Origin: Nonomuraea cavernae
Lineage (GTDB): Bacteria; Actinomycetota; Actinomycetes; Streptosporangiales; Streptosporangiaceae
Reading direction: 5' to 3'
DNA length: 64,000 nt
Assembly: GCF_014646355.1 (NCBI RefSeq)
Contig: NZ_BMNH01000003.1
Location: 124,001-188,000, forward strand
The notes under the pieces are model-generated. The model saw only the letters and a list, made by a program, of their open reading frames with translations. It did no database searches and was not told the origin of the DNA. Position numbers and translations under genes: made by a program. Shown in pieces: positions 30,521-38,690 of the stretch; the stretch's first letter is position 1; each line of letters opens with the position of its first letter.

Positions 30521-33103
30521 GTGAGAGCAATCCGCCGGTTTACCGTCCGCACCGTCCTGCCAGCAGAACTGGCCGCACTCGGCGAGCTGGTGCACAATTT
30601 GCGCTGGTCCTGGCATCCCGAGACCACAGACCTGTTCGCCGAGGTCGATCCGCGGCTGTGGGAGCAGGTCGGGCACGACCCGGTCGCCCTGCTGGGCGCC
30701 GTCGACCCACGCCGCCTGGCCGAGCTGGCCGCCGACCGCCGCTTCCTGCGACGGCTGGCCGACGCCGCCGATGACCTGCGCGACTACATGAGCTCCCCGA
30801 AGTGGTACCAAACGCTGCCCGACGCGGCACGGGCCATCGCCTACTTCTCCCCCGAGTACGGCATCGCCGCCCCGCTCCCTCAGTATTCGGGCGGCCTCGG
30901 CATCCTGGCCGGAGACCACCTCAAGGCCGCCAGCGACCTCGGCGTGCCGATCCTCGCCGTTGGCCTGCTCTACCGCCACGGCTACTTCACCCAGTCGCTC
31001 TCGCCCGAGGGCTGGCAGCTGGAGCACTACCCGTCGCTCGACGCGGGAGGGCTGCCCCTGGCCCTGCTCAAGGAGGACGACGGCACCCCGGTCAAGGTCC
31101 GCGTCGGTCTGCCCGGCGACCGCGTGCTGCACGCGCAGCTCTGGGTGGCCCAGGTGGGCCGGGTCCCGCTGCTGCTGCTCGACTCCGACGTGGCCGACAA
31201 CGACACCGCGGCACGCGACGTGACCGACCGGCTCTACGGCGGCGGCACCGACCACCGGCTCATGCAGGAGCTCCTGCTCGGCGTGGGCGGCGTACGCGCG
31301 ATCCGCGCCTACTGCCGCGTCACCGGGCACGCCGAGCCCGAGGTCTTCCACACCAACGAGGGACACGCCGGCTTCCTCGGCCTCGAACGCATCCGCGAGC
31401 TGACCGAGGCCCGCCTGTCCTTCGACGAGGCGCTCGAGGTCGTCCGGGCCGGCACGGTGTTCACCACCCACACACCGGTGCCCGCCGGCATCGACAGGTT
31501 TCCGGTCGACATGATCGAGCGGCAGTTCGGCGGCGACAACGCCTGGCCGACCGTGCCGGTGGAGCGCATCCTCGCCCTCGGCGCCGAGGCCGACCCGGGC
31601 CGGTTCAACATGGCCGTCATGGGCATGCGCCTGGCCCAGCGCGTCAACGGCGTGTCCGAGCTGCACGGCGAGGTCAGCCGCGAGATGTTCAAGGACCTCT
31701 GGCCGGGGTTCGACCTGGACGAGGTGCCGATCGGCTCGATCACCAACGGCGTCCACGCGCCCACCTGGGTCGGCCGCGAGCTGATGGAGCTGGCCGGGCG
31801 CGAGCTGCCGTCGCTGATCGAGCGGGCGCGCGGCTGGGAGGGCATCCAGAAGGTCTCCGACGCCGACATCTGGGACATCAGGCGCACGTTCCGCCACCGG
31901 CTGGTCGAAGCGGCCAGGGCCCGGCTGCGCGCCTCCTGGCGCGCCCGCGGCGCCTCCGACGCCGAGCTCGGCTGGATCGACGACGTGCTCGATCCCGGCG
32001 TGCTGACCATCGGGTTCGCCCGGCGGGTGCCGTCCTACAAGCGGCTCACGCTGATGCTGAGCGACGCCGACCGGCTGCGGAGCCTGCTGCTCGACGCCGA
32101 CAAGCCCGTTCAGATCGTGATCGCGGGCAAGGCGCACCCCGCCGACGAGGGCGGCAAGAAGCTGATCCAGCAGATCGTCACGTTCACCGACCAGGCCGAC
32201 GTCCGCCACCGCATCGTCTTCCTGCCCGACTACGACATGGCCCTCGCCCAGTTCATGGTCCAGGGGTGCGACGTCTGGCTCAACAACCCGCTCCGCCCGC
32301 TGGAGGCGTCCGGCACCTCGGGCATGAAGTCGGCGCTCAACGGCGGCCTCAACCTGTCCATCCGCGACGGCTGGTGGGACGAGTGGTACGACGGCACCAA
32401 CGGCTGGGCCATCCCCACCGCGGACGGGGTGGTCGATCCCGACCGGCGTGACGAGCTGGAGGCGGCCGGGCTCTACGACCTGATCGAGCACGAGGTGGCC
32501 GACAGGTTCTACGACCGGGCCGCCGACGGGCTGCCGCGCCGGTGGCTGGAGATGGTCAAGCACACGCTGACCTCTCTCGGGCCCAAGGTGCTGGCCACCC
32601 GGATGCTCCGCGACTACGTCGTCGACCTCTACACTCCGGCCGCCAAGGCGGCCCGCCTGCTGTCGGCCGACTCCTACGCCGCCGCCAAGGCGTTCGCCGC
32701 GTGGCGGCTGCGCGTCACCAAGGCGTGGCCGGGCGTGCGGGTGGAGCACGTGGAGACCTCGGGCGTCGGCGACGCCCCCGAGGTGGGCGCCGACCTGGAG
32801 CTGCGCGCCACCATCGCGCTCGGCGACCTGGAGCCCGGCGACGTGCTGGTCCAGGTGGCCTACGGCAGGGTCGGGCCGCACGACGAGCTGCTGTGTCCGG
32901 GTTACCTCACGCTGGCGGCCGACGACGTCGACGACGACGGGCGGGCCCACTACTCGGGGACGGTCCCGCTCGACCGCACGGGAGCGTTCGGCTACACGGT
33001 GCGCGCGGTGCCGTTCCACGAGATCGCGGCCTCGCCCGCCGAGCTGGGGCTGATCGTCGTGCCCGAGGAGCCGGCCGGGATGACCAACGGCACGTTGCGG
33101 TGA
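30521..33103 (+). CDS. glgP: Alpha-glucan phosphorylase (GlgP-like, TIGR02094 type)
   Basis: This 860-residue GT35 phosphorylase breaks down alpha-glucan with phosphate to glucose-1-phosphate. It matches the shorter bacterial/archaeal type with an N-terminal DUF3417-like part (LPAELAALGELVHNLRWSWH). Substrate motifs include YFSPEYGIAAPLPQYSGGLG and FHTNEGHAGFLGLER. The pyridoxal-phosphate region is NNPLRPLEASGTSGMKSALN. The GTG at 30521 lies eight bases after a TAGGGT, so it may be nearly leaderless. Its position opposite glgE puts synthesis and breakdown of the same polymer on either side of one control region. Confidence 0.93.
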   Translation: MRAIRRFTVRTVLPAELAALGELVHNLRWSWHPETTDLFAEVDPRLWEQVGHDPVALLGAVDPRRLAELAADRRFLRRLADAADDLRDYMSSPKWYQTLPDAARAIAYFSPEYGIAAPLPQYSGGLGILAGDHLKAASDLGVPILAVGLLYRHGYFTQSLSPEGWQLEHYPSLDAGGLPLALLKEDDGTPVKVRVGLPGDRVLHAQLWVAQVGRVPLLLLDSDVADNDTAARDVTDRLYGGGTDHRLMQELLLGVGGVRAIRAYCRVTGHAEPEVFHTNEGHAGFLGLERIRELTEARLSFDEALEVVRAGTVFTTHTPVPAGIDRFPVDMIERQFGGDNAWPTVPVERILALGAEADPGRFNMAVMGMRLAQRVNGVSELHGEVSREMFKDLWPGFDLDEVPIGSITNGVHAPTWVGRELMELAGRELPSLIERARGWEGIQKVSDADIWDIRRTFRHRLVEAARARLRASWRARGASDAELGWIDDVLDPGVLTIGFARRVPSYKRLTLMLSDADRLRSLLLDADKPVQIVIAGKAHPADEGGKKLIQQIVTFTDQADVRHRIVFLPDYDMALAQFMVQGCDVWLNNPLRPLEASGTSGMKSALNGGLNLSIRDGWWDEWYDGTNGWAIPTADGVVDPDRRDELEAAGLYDLIEHEVADRFYDRAADGLPRRWLEMVKHTLTSLGPKVLATRMLRDYVVDLYTPAAKAARLLSADSYAAAKAFAAWRLRVTKAWPGVRVEHVETSGVGDAPEVGADLELRATIALGDLEPGDVLVQVAYGRVGPHDELLCPGYLTLAADDVDDDGRAHYSGTVPLDRTGAFGYTVRAVPFHEIAASPAELGLIVVPEEPAGMTNGTLR

Positions 33104-33127
33104 TCACGCCGGACGATCTCGCCCTGC

Positions 33128-33155
33128 GTGACCGAGCTTGACGGAACGGCATAAT
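33128..33155 (+). promoter_or_regulatory. Promoter of the RpiR-type regulator
   Basis: GTGACC (33128-33133) and CATAAT (33150-33155) are spaced by 16 bp. The start codon at 33163 begins seven bases after the -10, predicting a leaderless transcript. Confidence 0.5.
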
Positions 33156-33162
33156 CGAAAGC

Positions 33163-34059
33163 GTGGACGACAGCGGCAACGGCCTGCGGGCCGACAATCT
33201 GGTGGCCACGGTCCGAGGTGTGCTGCCGTCATTGACGCCCGCCGCGCAGACCGTCGCCCGCCTGATCCTCGAAGATCCCGCGACGGTGGCGCGGAGCACC
33301 ATCACCGAGCTGTCCGCCGCGTCCGGCACCAGCGAGGCCACGATCGTGCGGACGGCCAGGCTGCTCGGCTTCGCCGGCTATCCGCAGCTCCGGCTGGCGC
33401 TGGCCGCGGCGGCGGCTCAGCCCGACCGGCTGGTGCCGGGCGACCTGGCCCCCGACGACCCGCTGTCCGAGGTCATCCAGAAGGTCGCCAGGGCCGAGTC
33501 CGAGGCCATCAACGACACGGTCGCCCAGCTCACCTCCGAGCGGCTCGGCCTGGTCGTCGACGCCATCACCGCGGCCAGGCGGATCGACGCCTACGGAGTG
33601 GGCGCCTCCGGCCTGGTCGCCGAGGACGTCGCCCAGAAGCTGCTGCGCATCGGGCTGTCCAGCCACGCCTTCCAGGACGCCCACCTGGCGCTGACCAGCG
33701 CCGTGCTGCTCAGGTCCGGCGACGTGGCGATCGGCATCAGCACGTCGGGCGAGACGCCCGACGTGATCGAGCCGCTGACGAGGGCGGGGGAGGCCGGCGC
33801 GACCACGGTCGCGATCACCAACAACCCCCGCTCGTCCATCGCGGAGCTGGCCGAGCACGTGCTGATCTCGGCCGGGCGCGAGACGGAGTTCCGTCCCGGC
33901 GCCCTGGCCAGCCGCATCAGCCAGCTCCTCGTGGTCGACTGCGTGTTCGTCGGCGTCGCCCAGCGCACGTTCGACTCCTCCCAGGAGGCGCTGCAGAGCA
34001 CCAGGCGCGCCGTCAAGGAGTTCACCCGGCGAGCGTCACCCGCACGTCGTCAGCCTTGA
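33163..34059 (+). CDS. MurR/RpiR-family transcriptional regulator
   Basis: This is a 298-residue regulator with an N-terminal HTH_6 domain (LTPAAQTVARLILEDPATVA, TITELSAASGTSEATIVRTARLLGF, residues about 22-75). A C-terminal SIS phosphosugar-binding domain follows (RRIDAYGVGASGLVAEDVAQKL, GISTSGETPDVIEPL). Family members sense sugar phosphates such as N-acetylmuramate-6-phosphate or glucosamine-6-phosphate. Its 3' end overlaps the convergent amidase gene by 38 bp, which could cause antisense interference. A cell-wall recycling signal is an attractive but unproven idea given that neighbour. Confidence 0.9.
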   Translation: MDDSGNGLRADNLVATVRGVLPSLTPAAQTVARLILEDPATVARSTITELSAASGTSEATIVRTARLLGFAGYPQLRLALAAAAAQPDRLVPGDLAPDDPLSEVIQKVARAESEAINDTVAQLTSERLGLVVDAITAARRIDAYGVGASGLVAEDVAQKLLRIGLSSHAFQDAHLALTSAVLLRSGDVAIGISTSGETPDVIEPLTRAGEAGATTVAITNNPRSSIAELAEHVLISAGRETEFRPGALASRISQLLVVDCVFVGVAQRTFDSSQEALQSTRRAVKEFTRRASPARRQP

Positions 34060-35947
34060 CGAACATGATCCGGTGCCCGAACTGGATCTGCAGATACCTC
34101 GTCTCGCCCCGGACCACGGTGTGGCCGGCCGGGTCGAAGGTGACGGCCCGGTAGTACTCCGCCGCCGCCGGTCCGGACAGCGTGTACTTCTCGCCCGCCG
34201 CGAACGTGTACTGCAGCGGGGTGACCGCCTGGTAGGGGATGCCCTCGGGATAGGCCTCCTCCTCCGGGTAGGCCCTGCCGTAGACCGGGACCGTCTCCAG
34301 GCCGGGCTTGGGCGTCACCACGAGCCCCGTCGACGGGATGGCGGTCGGCGCGGCGGCCGGGTTGTGGAACCACGCCTTCTGGCCGAGATACCAGATCGCC
34401 GTCCAGTCGCCCTGGCGGTCGGCCACCGCGAAGCGCTGCCCGGTGCTGGCCCGCGCGCTGTGGTCGTACACGCTGTAGAGGGACTCGCCCGTGGGGTGCT
34501 TGCCGATGTCCTTGACCAGCGGCGCGTCGGCGTGCGGCTCGGTGCGCAGCCACACGGTGTGCGCGGGGAGCGGCGGGCAGGCGGCCTCCGGGTTCTGCCG
34601 GTCGCAGCCGTAGAAGTACGGCTTGTTGGTGGCGAAGTCGGGCCTGATCATGACGCTGCCGGAGTTCGGGCCGCCGAACGGGTGCAGCGGCGCGCCGAGC
34701 AGCTTCATGTAGTGCGCCCAGTCCCAGAACGGGCCCGGGTCCTCGTGCATGCCGCGGACCGTGCTGGGGAGGGTGCCGGGCACGTTGTCGTGGCCGATGA
34801 TGTGCGCCCGGTCGAGCGGCACGCCGTGGCGCAGCGCCAGGTAGCGCACGAGCTTGGCCGACGTGCGGTACATCGCCTCGGTGTACCAGGTGTGACCCTC
34901 GGCCAGGAATCCCTCGTGCTCCAGGCCGACGGACTTGGCGTTGATGTACCAGTTGCCGGCCTGCCAGCCCACGTGCCTGGTCTTGATGTGCTGGGCGATG
35001 TGCCCGTCGGTGGAGCGCAGCGAGTAGTGCCAGCTGGCCCGGTAGGCGGGGTCGCGCACCAGGCCGATCGACGGGCCGAAGTAGCCCTCCATGTCGTGGA
35101 TCACGATGTAGTCGATCTTCTGGGACGTCGGCCGGTCGGCCAGGTCGTGGTTGCCGTAGCCGCCGCCCGGCAGCTCCGCGTAGCCCGCCGGGATCCACTC
35201 GCAGGAGATCGTCGGGGGGCACTCCACGCCGTCCCGGCGGGTGTGACGCAGGCCCAGCCTCTCCAGCCACTTCTCGACCCTGCCGAGGCCGGGGACGGGA
35301 GCCAGCCTGACCCGCTGCCCGTCGTCGGTGACCCGCTCCTCGCCGGCCTCGATCGTGGCGTAGACCTCGTCGGCGAACGCCTTGGCCGCCTCGGCCTCCT
35401 CGGCGCCCGAGTATCGGGCGACGGCGCCGTACCACTCGCCCGGATCGTCGCTCAGCGGCGCGCCGAGCGCCTTCTGGTGGTCGGCGAGCAGCGCCGCGCC
35501 GCCCCTGATGTTGGCGGCGGCGTCCGAGCGCAGCCTCTCGCGCGTCTCGCCGGTGAGCTCGGCGGCCTTCTCCATGGTCCGCAGCGAGGCGGGGAGCTCC
35601 GCCGGGGCGGGGGTCGCGGCGGGCCCGGCCGCCGGGCGGCCGTCGTCGCCGCGCGGATCCTCCTCGTCCGGGCCGTGGTGGTTGGACCCGGTGTAGGCCG
35701 CCGCGTCGGTCAGGTGCATGGGGCCGAAGCCGGCGTTGTTGCTCGGCTGCCCGGCGTGCGCGTCCCAGCGTGACTCCAGGTAGGAGACGCCGAGCAGCAC
35801 GCTCTCCGGCACCTTGAACTCCTCGGCCGCGGCCGCGAACGCCTGCTGCCGGTCGCCGGGCTCGGCGGCCCGCGCCGCGGAGGTCACGGCGGTGAGGCTG
35901 ACTAAGGGGAGGCAGGCGACAACCGCGATCGTCAACGCTCTGCGCAT
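34022..35947 (-). CDS. Secreted N-acetylmuramoyl-L-alanine amidase with N-terminal lysozyme-like domain
   Basis: This 641-residue protein starts at ATG 35947 with AAGGAG just upstream. It begins with a Sec signal peptide (TIAVVACLPLVSLTAVTSAA). Residues ~35-200 look lysozyme/transglycosylase-like: VPESVLLGVSYLESRWDAH holds the likely catalytic Glu, and GGAALLADHQKALG follows. The central amidase_2 domain has zinc-type motifs YIVIHDMEGYF, VGLEHEGF and IIGHDNVPG. A C-terminal SH3-like part (TVWLRTEPHADAPLVKDIG, WTAIWYLGQKAWFHNP) probably binds the wall. It should cleave between MurNAc and the stem peptide, and perhaps the glycan too. It may serve growth, sporulation or attack on competitors. 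Confidence 0.9.
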   Translation of the reverse strand: MRRALTIAVVACLPLVSLTAVTSAARAAEPGDRQQAFAAAAEEFKVPESVLLGVSYLESRWDAHAGQPSNNAGFGPMHLTDAAAYTGSNHHGPDEEDPRGDDGRPAAGPAATPAPAELPASLRTMEKAAELTGETRERLRSDAAANIRGGAALLADHQKALGAPLSDDPGEWYGAVARYSGAEEAEAAKAFADEVYATIEAGEERVTDDGQRVRLAPVPGLGRVEKWLERLGLRHTRRDGVECPPTISCEWIPAGYAELPGGGYGNHDLADRPTSQKIDYIVIHDMEGYFGPSIGLVRDPAYRASWHYSLRSTDGHIAQHIKTRHVGWQAGNWYINAKSVGLEHEGFLAEGHTWYTEAMYRTSAKLVRYLALRHGVPLDRAHIIGHDNVPGTLPSTVRGMHEDPGPFWDWAHYMKLLGAPLHPFGGPNSGSVMIRPDFATNKPYFYGCDRQNPEAACPPLPAHTVWLRTEPHADAPLVKDIGKHPTGESLYSVYDHSARASTGQRFAVADRQGDWTAIWYLGQKAWFHNPAAAPTAIPSTGLVVTPKPGLETVPVYGRAYPEEEAYPEGIPYQAVTPLQYTFAAGEKYTLSGPAAAEYYRAVTFDPAGHTVVRGETRYLQIQFGHRIMFVKADDVRVTLAG

Positions 35948-35958
35948 GTACCGCTCCT

Positions 35959-35986
35959 TGACTGCTGGGGGGCGTGACAGCAGTCA
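35959..35986 (-). promoter_or_regulatory. Leader hairpin abutting the amidase ribosome-binding site
   Basis: TGACTGCTG (35959-35967) and CAGCAGTCA (35978-35986) form a perfect 9-bp stem with a 10-base loop. In the amidase mRNA the hairpin ends directly before AAGGAG, so it could modulate translation. Confidence 0.5.
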
Positions 35987-36015
35987 GCGTCTCAACATTT
36001 TCCTTCCTCGACGAG

Positions 36016-36029
36016 ACCTTTACGAAGGT
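36016..36029. promoter_or_regulatory. Palindrome in the amidase promoter region
   Basis: ACCTT-TACG-AAGGT lies in a locally AT-rich patch about 70 bp before the amidase start and is followed by a run of seven T. It is a candidate repressor site; the neighbouring RpiR-type protein is one possible binder. Confidence 0.4.
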
Positions 36030-36145
36030 TTTTTTCAGCAGTTGACGCCCCGTGGCGGACACCTGACCTCGCTCGTGTCCGGCCGCCGGCGCGCGCCGGT
36101 CCGAGGGGTCCGGCACGCCGCGGGCCCGGCGTCGAGGCGCTCTTG

Positions 36146-36151
36146 TAATGT
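36146..36151 (+). promoter_or_regulatory. -10 element of the enoyl-CoA hydratase gene
   Basis: TAATGT ends seven bases before the ATG at 36159, predicting a leaderless message. No -35 box was clear. Confidence 0.4.
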
Positions 36152-36158
36152 TCCGACC

Positions 36159-36932
36159 ATGGGTGAGTTCGTACGCGTAGAGACAGTTGACCAGATCGCC
36201 ACCATCAGGCTCGATCGTCCGAAGATGAACGCTCTCAACGCTCAGGTCCAGCGGGAGATCGGAGAGGCGGCGCGCGAGGTCGACGCCGATCCCGGCGTGC
36301 GCGCGGTGGTCGTCTACGGCGGCGAGCGCGTCTTCGCGGCGGGGGCCGACATCAAGGAGATGGCCGGCATGTCCTACGCCGACATGTCGCTCCACTCCCG
36401 CACCCTCCAGGACTGCTTCACCGCCGTGGCCCGCATCGGCAAGCCGGTCATCGCCGCCATCACCGGCTACGCGCTGGGCGGCGGCTGCGAGCTCGCCCTG
36501 TGCGCCGACTTCCGCCTGGCCGGCGAGTCGGCCAAGCTCGGCCAGCCGGAGATCCAGCTCGGCATCATCCCCGGCGCGGGCGGCACCCAGCGGCTGCCCC
36601 GCCTGATCGGCCCGGCCCGGGCCAAGGACCTCATCTTCAGCGGCCGCCACGTCGCCGCGGCCGAGGCGCTCGCCATCGGCCTGGTCGACCGCGTGGTGCC
36701 CGACGCCGAGGTCCACAAGGCCGCCCTGGAGTGGGCGGCCACCTTCGCCGGCGGGCCCGCGGTGGCCCTGCGCGCGGCCAAGCAGGCGGTGGACCGGGGC
36801 CTGGAGGCCGACCTCGACACCGGGCTGGAGATCGAGCGCCTCCAGTTCTCCGGCCTCTTCGCCACCGACGACGCCAAGATCGGCATGACCGCCTTCGCGG
36901 AGAAGACCAAGCCCACGTTCACCGGCCGCTGA
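36159..36932 (+). CDS. Enoyl-CoA hydratase
   Basis: This 257-residue crotonase-fold enzyme adds water to 2-enoyl-CoA in beta-oxidation. The oxyanion-hole motifs are VFAAGADIKEMAGM and YALGGGCELALCADF. Both catalytic glutamates appear to be present (GGCELAL and KLGQPEIQLGIIPGAGGTQR). The C-terminal FAEKTKPTFTGR is typical. The gene is monocistronic by appearance: 211 bp separate it from the divergent amidase and 147 bp from the next gene. It may serve general fatty-acid degradation together with the thiolase and dehydrogenases in the window, though no KstR-type site precedes it. Confidence 0.93.
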   Translation: MGEFVRVETVDQIATIRLDRPKMNALNAQVQREIGEAAREVDADPGVRAVVVYGGERVFAAGADIKEMAGMSYADMSLHSRTLQDCFTAVARIGKPVIAAITGYALGGGCELALCADFRLAGESAKLGQPEIQLGIIPGAGGTQRLPRLIGPARAKDLIFSGRHVAAAEALAIGLVDRVVPDAEVHKAALEWAATFAGGPAVALRAAKQAVDRGLEADLDTGLEIERLQFSGLFATDDAKIGMTAFAEKTKPTFTGR

Positions 36933-36965
36933 GGGCCGGGCCGGACGGCTCGCGATCCCCGGGCG

Positions 36966-36991
36966 GACGGTGCATAACGACGGTGCATAAC
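36966..36991 (+). repeat. Two perfect tandem copies of a 13-bp element
   Basis: GACGGTGCATAAC occurs twice with no gap (36966-36978 and 36979-36991), about 90 bp before the coiled-coil gene. Direct repeats in this position may be activator half-sites. Confidence 0.6.
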
Positions 36992-37079
36992 AGCGTGAGA
37001 TGACGGGATTTATAGCGCTTGGTTGCCGTCCGGGGACTGCGTCATTACAAAGCGGAGTTTGCCACTATCGTGGCGTCTC

Positions 37080-37463
37080 ATGATGAGCGTCCTGGTCCCC
37101 GCTCGGCTGCGCAAGGCCGTCCGTACATGGTTCGACTCTCGCTACATCTCCATCGCTGATCATCGCCAGGACATCAGGGACGCTCTCTGGGAGGTCCAGA
37201 CCCTCCGCCGCGAAATGGTGACCCTGCAGGCCGAGGTCGAACGCCTGCGCAACGCCAAGGCGCGCCCCGCCGGTCCCGTCGCCGACAAGGCCAGAATCGA
37301 CGACACGCACCGCCTCGCCCAGGAGACCGCCAAGGCCCTGGACGGCGTCCTGCAGAACGAGGTCCTCGTCTGGCAGGCCATCGACGACCTCCGGTCCCGC
37401 CTCACGCCCGCCGGCCCGGCCGAGCAGGGCGCCCGCCTGTCGCAGGAGCGGCCGTGCGTGTGA
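37080..37463 (+). CDS. Small coiled-coil protein (DUF6752-like)
   Basis: The ATG at 37080 gives 127 residues. Residues ~25-60 form a coiled coil (DIRDALWEVQTLRREMVTLQ, EVERLRN) and a second helix lies at 75-110. It has no signal peptide or membrane helix. Tentatively it resembles the short domain catalogued as DUF6752, found near glycosyltransferase genes; this is from memory. TATCGT at 37066-37071 may be its -10. Its end overlaps the PP-loop gene by 10 bp, so the two are co-translated and probably act together. Function unknown. Confidence 0.75.
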   Translation: MMSVLVPARLRKAVRTWFDSRYISIADHRQDIRDALWEVQTLRREMVTLQAEVERLRNAKARPAGPVADKARIDDTHRLAQETAKALDGVLQNEVLVWQAIDDLRSRLTPAGPAEQGARLSQERPCV

Positions 37464-38659
37464 CGTGGGCGGGCGGCGAGCTGACGTTCCGGCTCGGCGC
37501 CGAGGACGAGATCACCGGCCACGCCTCCGACGGGCACCCCGTCAAGCTGGCGACCAACTCGTGCGTCATCTCCGGCGCCCCGGACGACGCGCACCCCGAC
37601 CTGTTCGCCGTCGCCGCGTGGACCGTCGTGGCCCCCTGGACCCGCAGGCGGATCACCTTCGACCGGGCCGTCTCGGCCGAGGTGGCCGCCGCCCTGCACG
37701 ACGGCTGGGGGATCGAGGCCGGTCCCGTGGGCGCCGAGCCCCGGCCGGACGGAGCCAGGCTGGCCATCTCCTACAGCGGCGGGGCCGACTCGGTGGCCGC
37801 CGCGAGCGTCTATCCCGAGGCGCCGTTCGTGCACTTCCGGCGGGTGCCGCACCGCCGGGTGCCCAACCGGTGGCCGCACTACCGCTCCGACGTGCTCGCC
37901 AAGCTGGCCCGGCGGACCGGCCGGGAGCTCACGATCGTCGAGTCCGACCTGGAGTACACCCTGGCCGAGCCCCGGCCCGGCTACCCCGAGCACCACGCCG
38001 TGGCGGCCGGCGCGCTGCTCCTGGCCGACCGGCTCGACCTGGGCGGGCTCGGGTTCGGTTACGAGATGGGGTCGCGCTGGCTCGGCGGTGGCCGCTACCT
38101 GCACCGCTACACGCCCGACAACGACCTGTGGGCGCCGCACGGGAAGTGGGGGCGGCTGTTCGCGGCCGCCGGGCTGCACATCGTGCTGCCGGTCGGCGGG
38201 GTGAGCGAGGCCGTCACCATGCGGCTGGCGCTCGGCTCCGACCTCAAGGAGCACGTCCGCTGGTGCCTGCGCGGCACCGACGGCCCGTGCCGCGACTGCG
38301 GCAAGTGCCTGTACAAGGAGCTGATCCAGGCCGCCGTCGAGCGCCGCCCGCTCGACACGCCCATCACCGCCGACCGCGCGCTGGCCCGCAAGTGGTTCAA
38401 GCCGCCGCCCTACGGCGGCCAGGAGATGATCGAGTACGGCCTCGCGCGGGTGCCCGGCATCGAGGGCACCCTGTTCGCCAAGACGCTCGAGTACTTCGAC
38501 GTCAGCGAGGAGTCCACCCGTTGGCTCGACCACTGCTACCCGCCCGCGATCGACGAGATCCCGGCCGCGTGGCGCGACCAGGCGGCGGCGTTCATGGCGT
38601 CGAACGTCGGCTTCATGACGGACGACGAGAGGCGCCGGGTGGAGACGTGGGGCTCGTGA
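37454..38659 (+). CDS. QueC-like PP-loop ATP pyrophosphatase of unknown function (DUF6395-like)
   Basis: This 401-residue protein has a central PP-loop SYSGGADS (108-113), the pyrophosphate-binding motif of enzymes that adenylate a substrate. Near the C-terminus Cys271, Cys279, Cys282 and Cys285 (spacing 7-2-2) match the zinc site of QueC-type 7-cyano-7-deazaguanine synthases. An N-terminal ~100-residue domain has no match I recognise. There are no other queuosine or deazapurine genes in the window, so a different acid substrate is likely. The GTG at 37454 follows GGAG by six bases. The gene lies in a run with a coiled-coil protein, an M55 peptidase and an amine oxidase. Confidence 0.75.
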   Translation: MRVTWAGGELTFRLGAEDEITGHASDGHPVKLATNSCVISGAPDDAHPDLFAVAAWTVVAPWTRRRITFDRAVSAEVAAALHDGWGIEAGPVGAEPRPDGARLAISYSGGADSVAAASVYPEAPFVHFRRVPHRRVPNRWPHYRSDVLAKLARRTGRELTIVESDLEYTLAEPRPGYPEHHAVAAGALLLADRLDLGGLGFGYEMGSRWLGGGRYLHRYTPDNDLWAPHGKWGRLFAAAGLHIVLPVGGVSEAVTMRLALGSDLKEHVRWCLRGTDGPCRDCGKCLYKELIQAAVERRPLDTPITADRALARKWFKPPPYGGQEMIEYGLARVPGIEGTLFAKTLEYFDVSEESTRWLDHCYPPAIDEIPAAWRDQAAAFMASNVGFMTDDERRRVETWGS

Positions 38660-38690
38660 CGGGGGAGCGTTGGCGATGGGAGCGGCGACG

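Noticed and set aside
30434..33019. 861-codon minus-strand frame opposite glgP
   Set aside because: glgP has full motif support; the antisense frame has no start signal or recognisable fold.
35948..36158. c-di-AMP (ydaO-type) riboswitch in the amidase leader
   Set aside because: Such riboswitches often precede actinobacterial wall hydrolases, but the conserved core sequences are absent.
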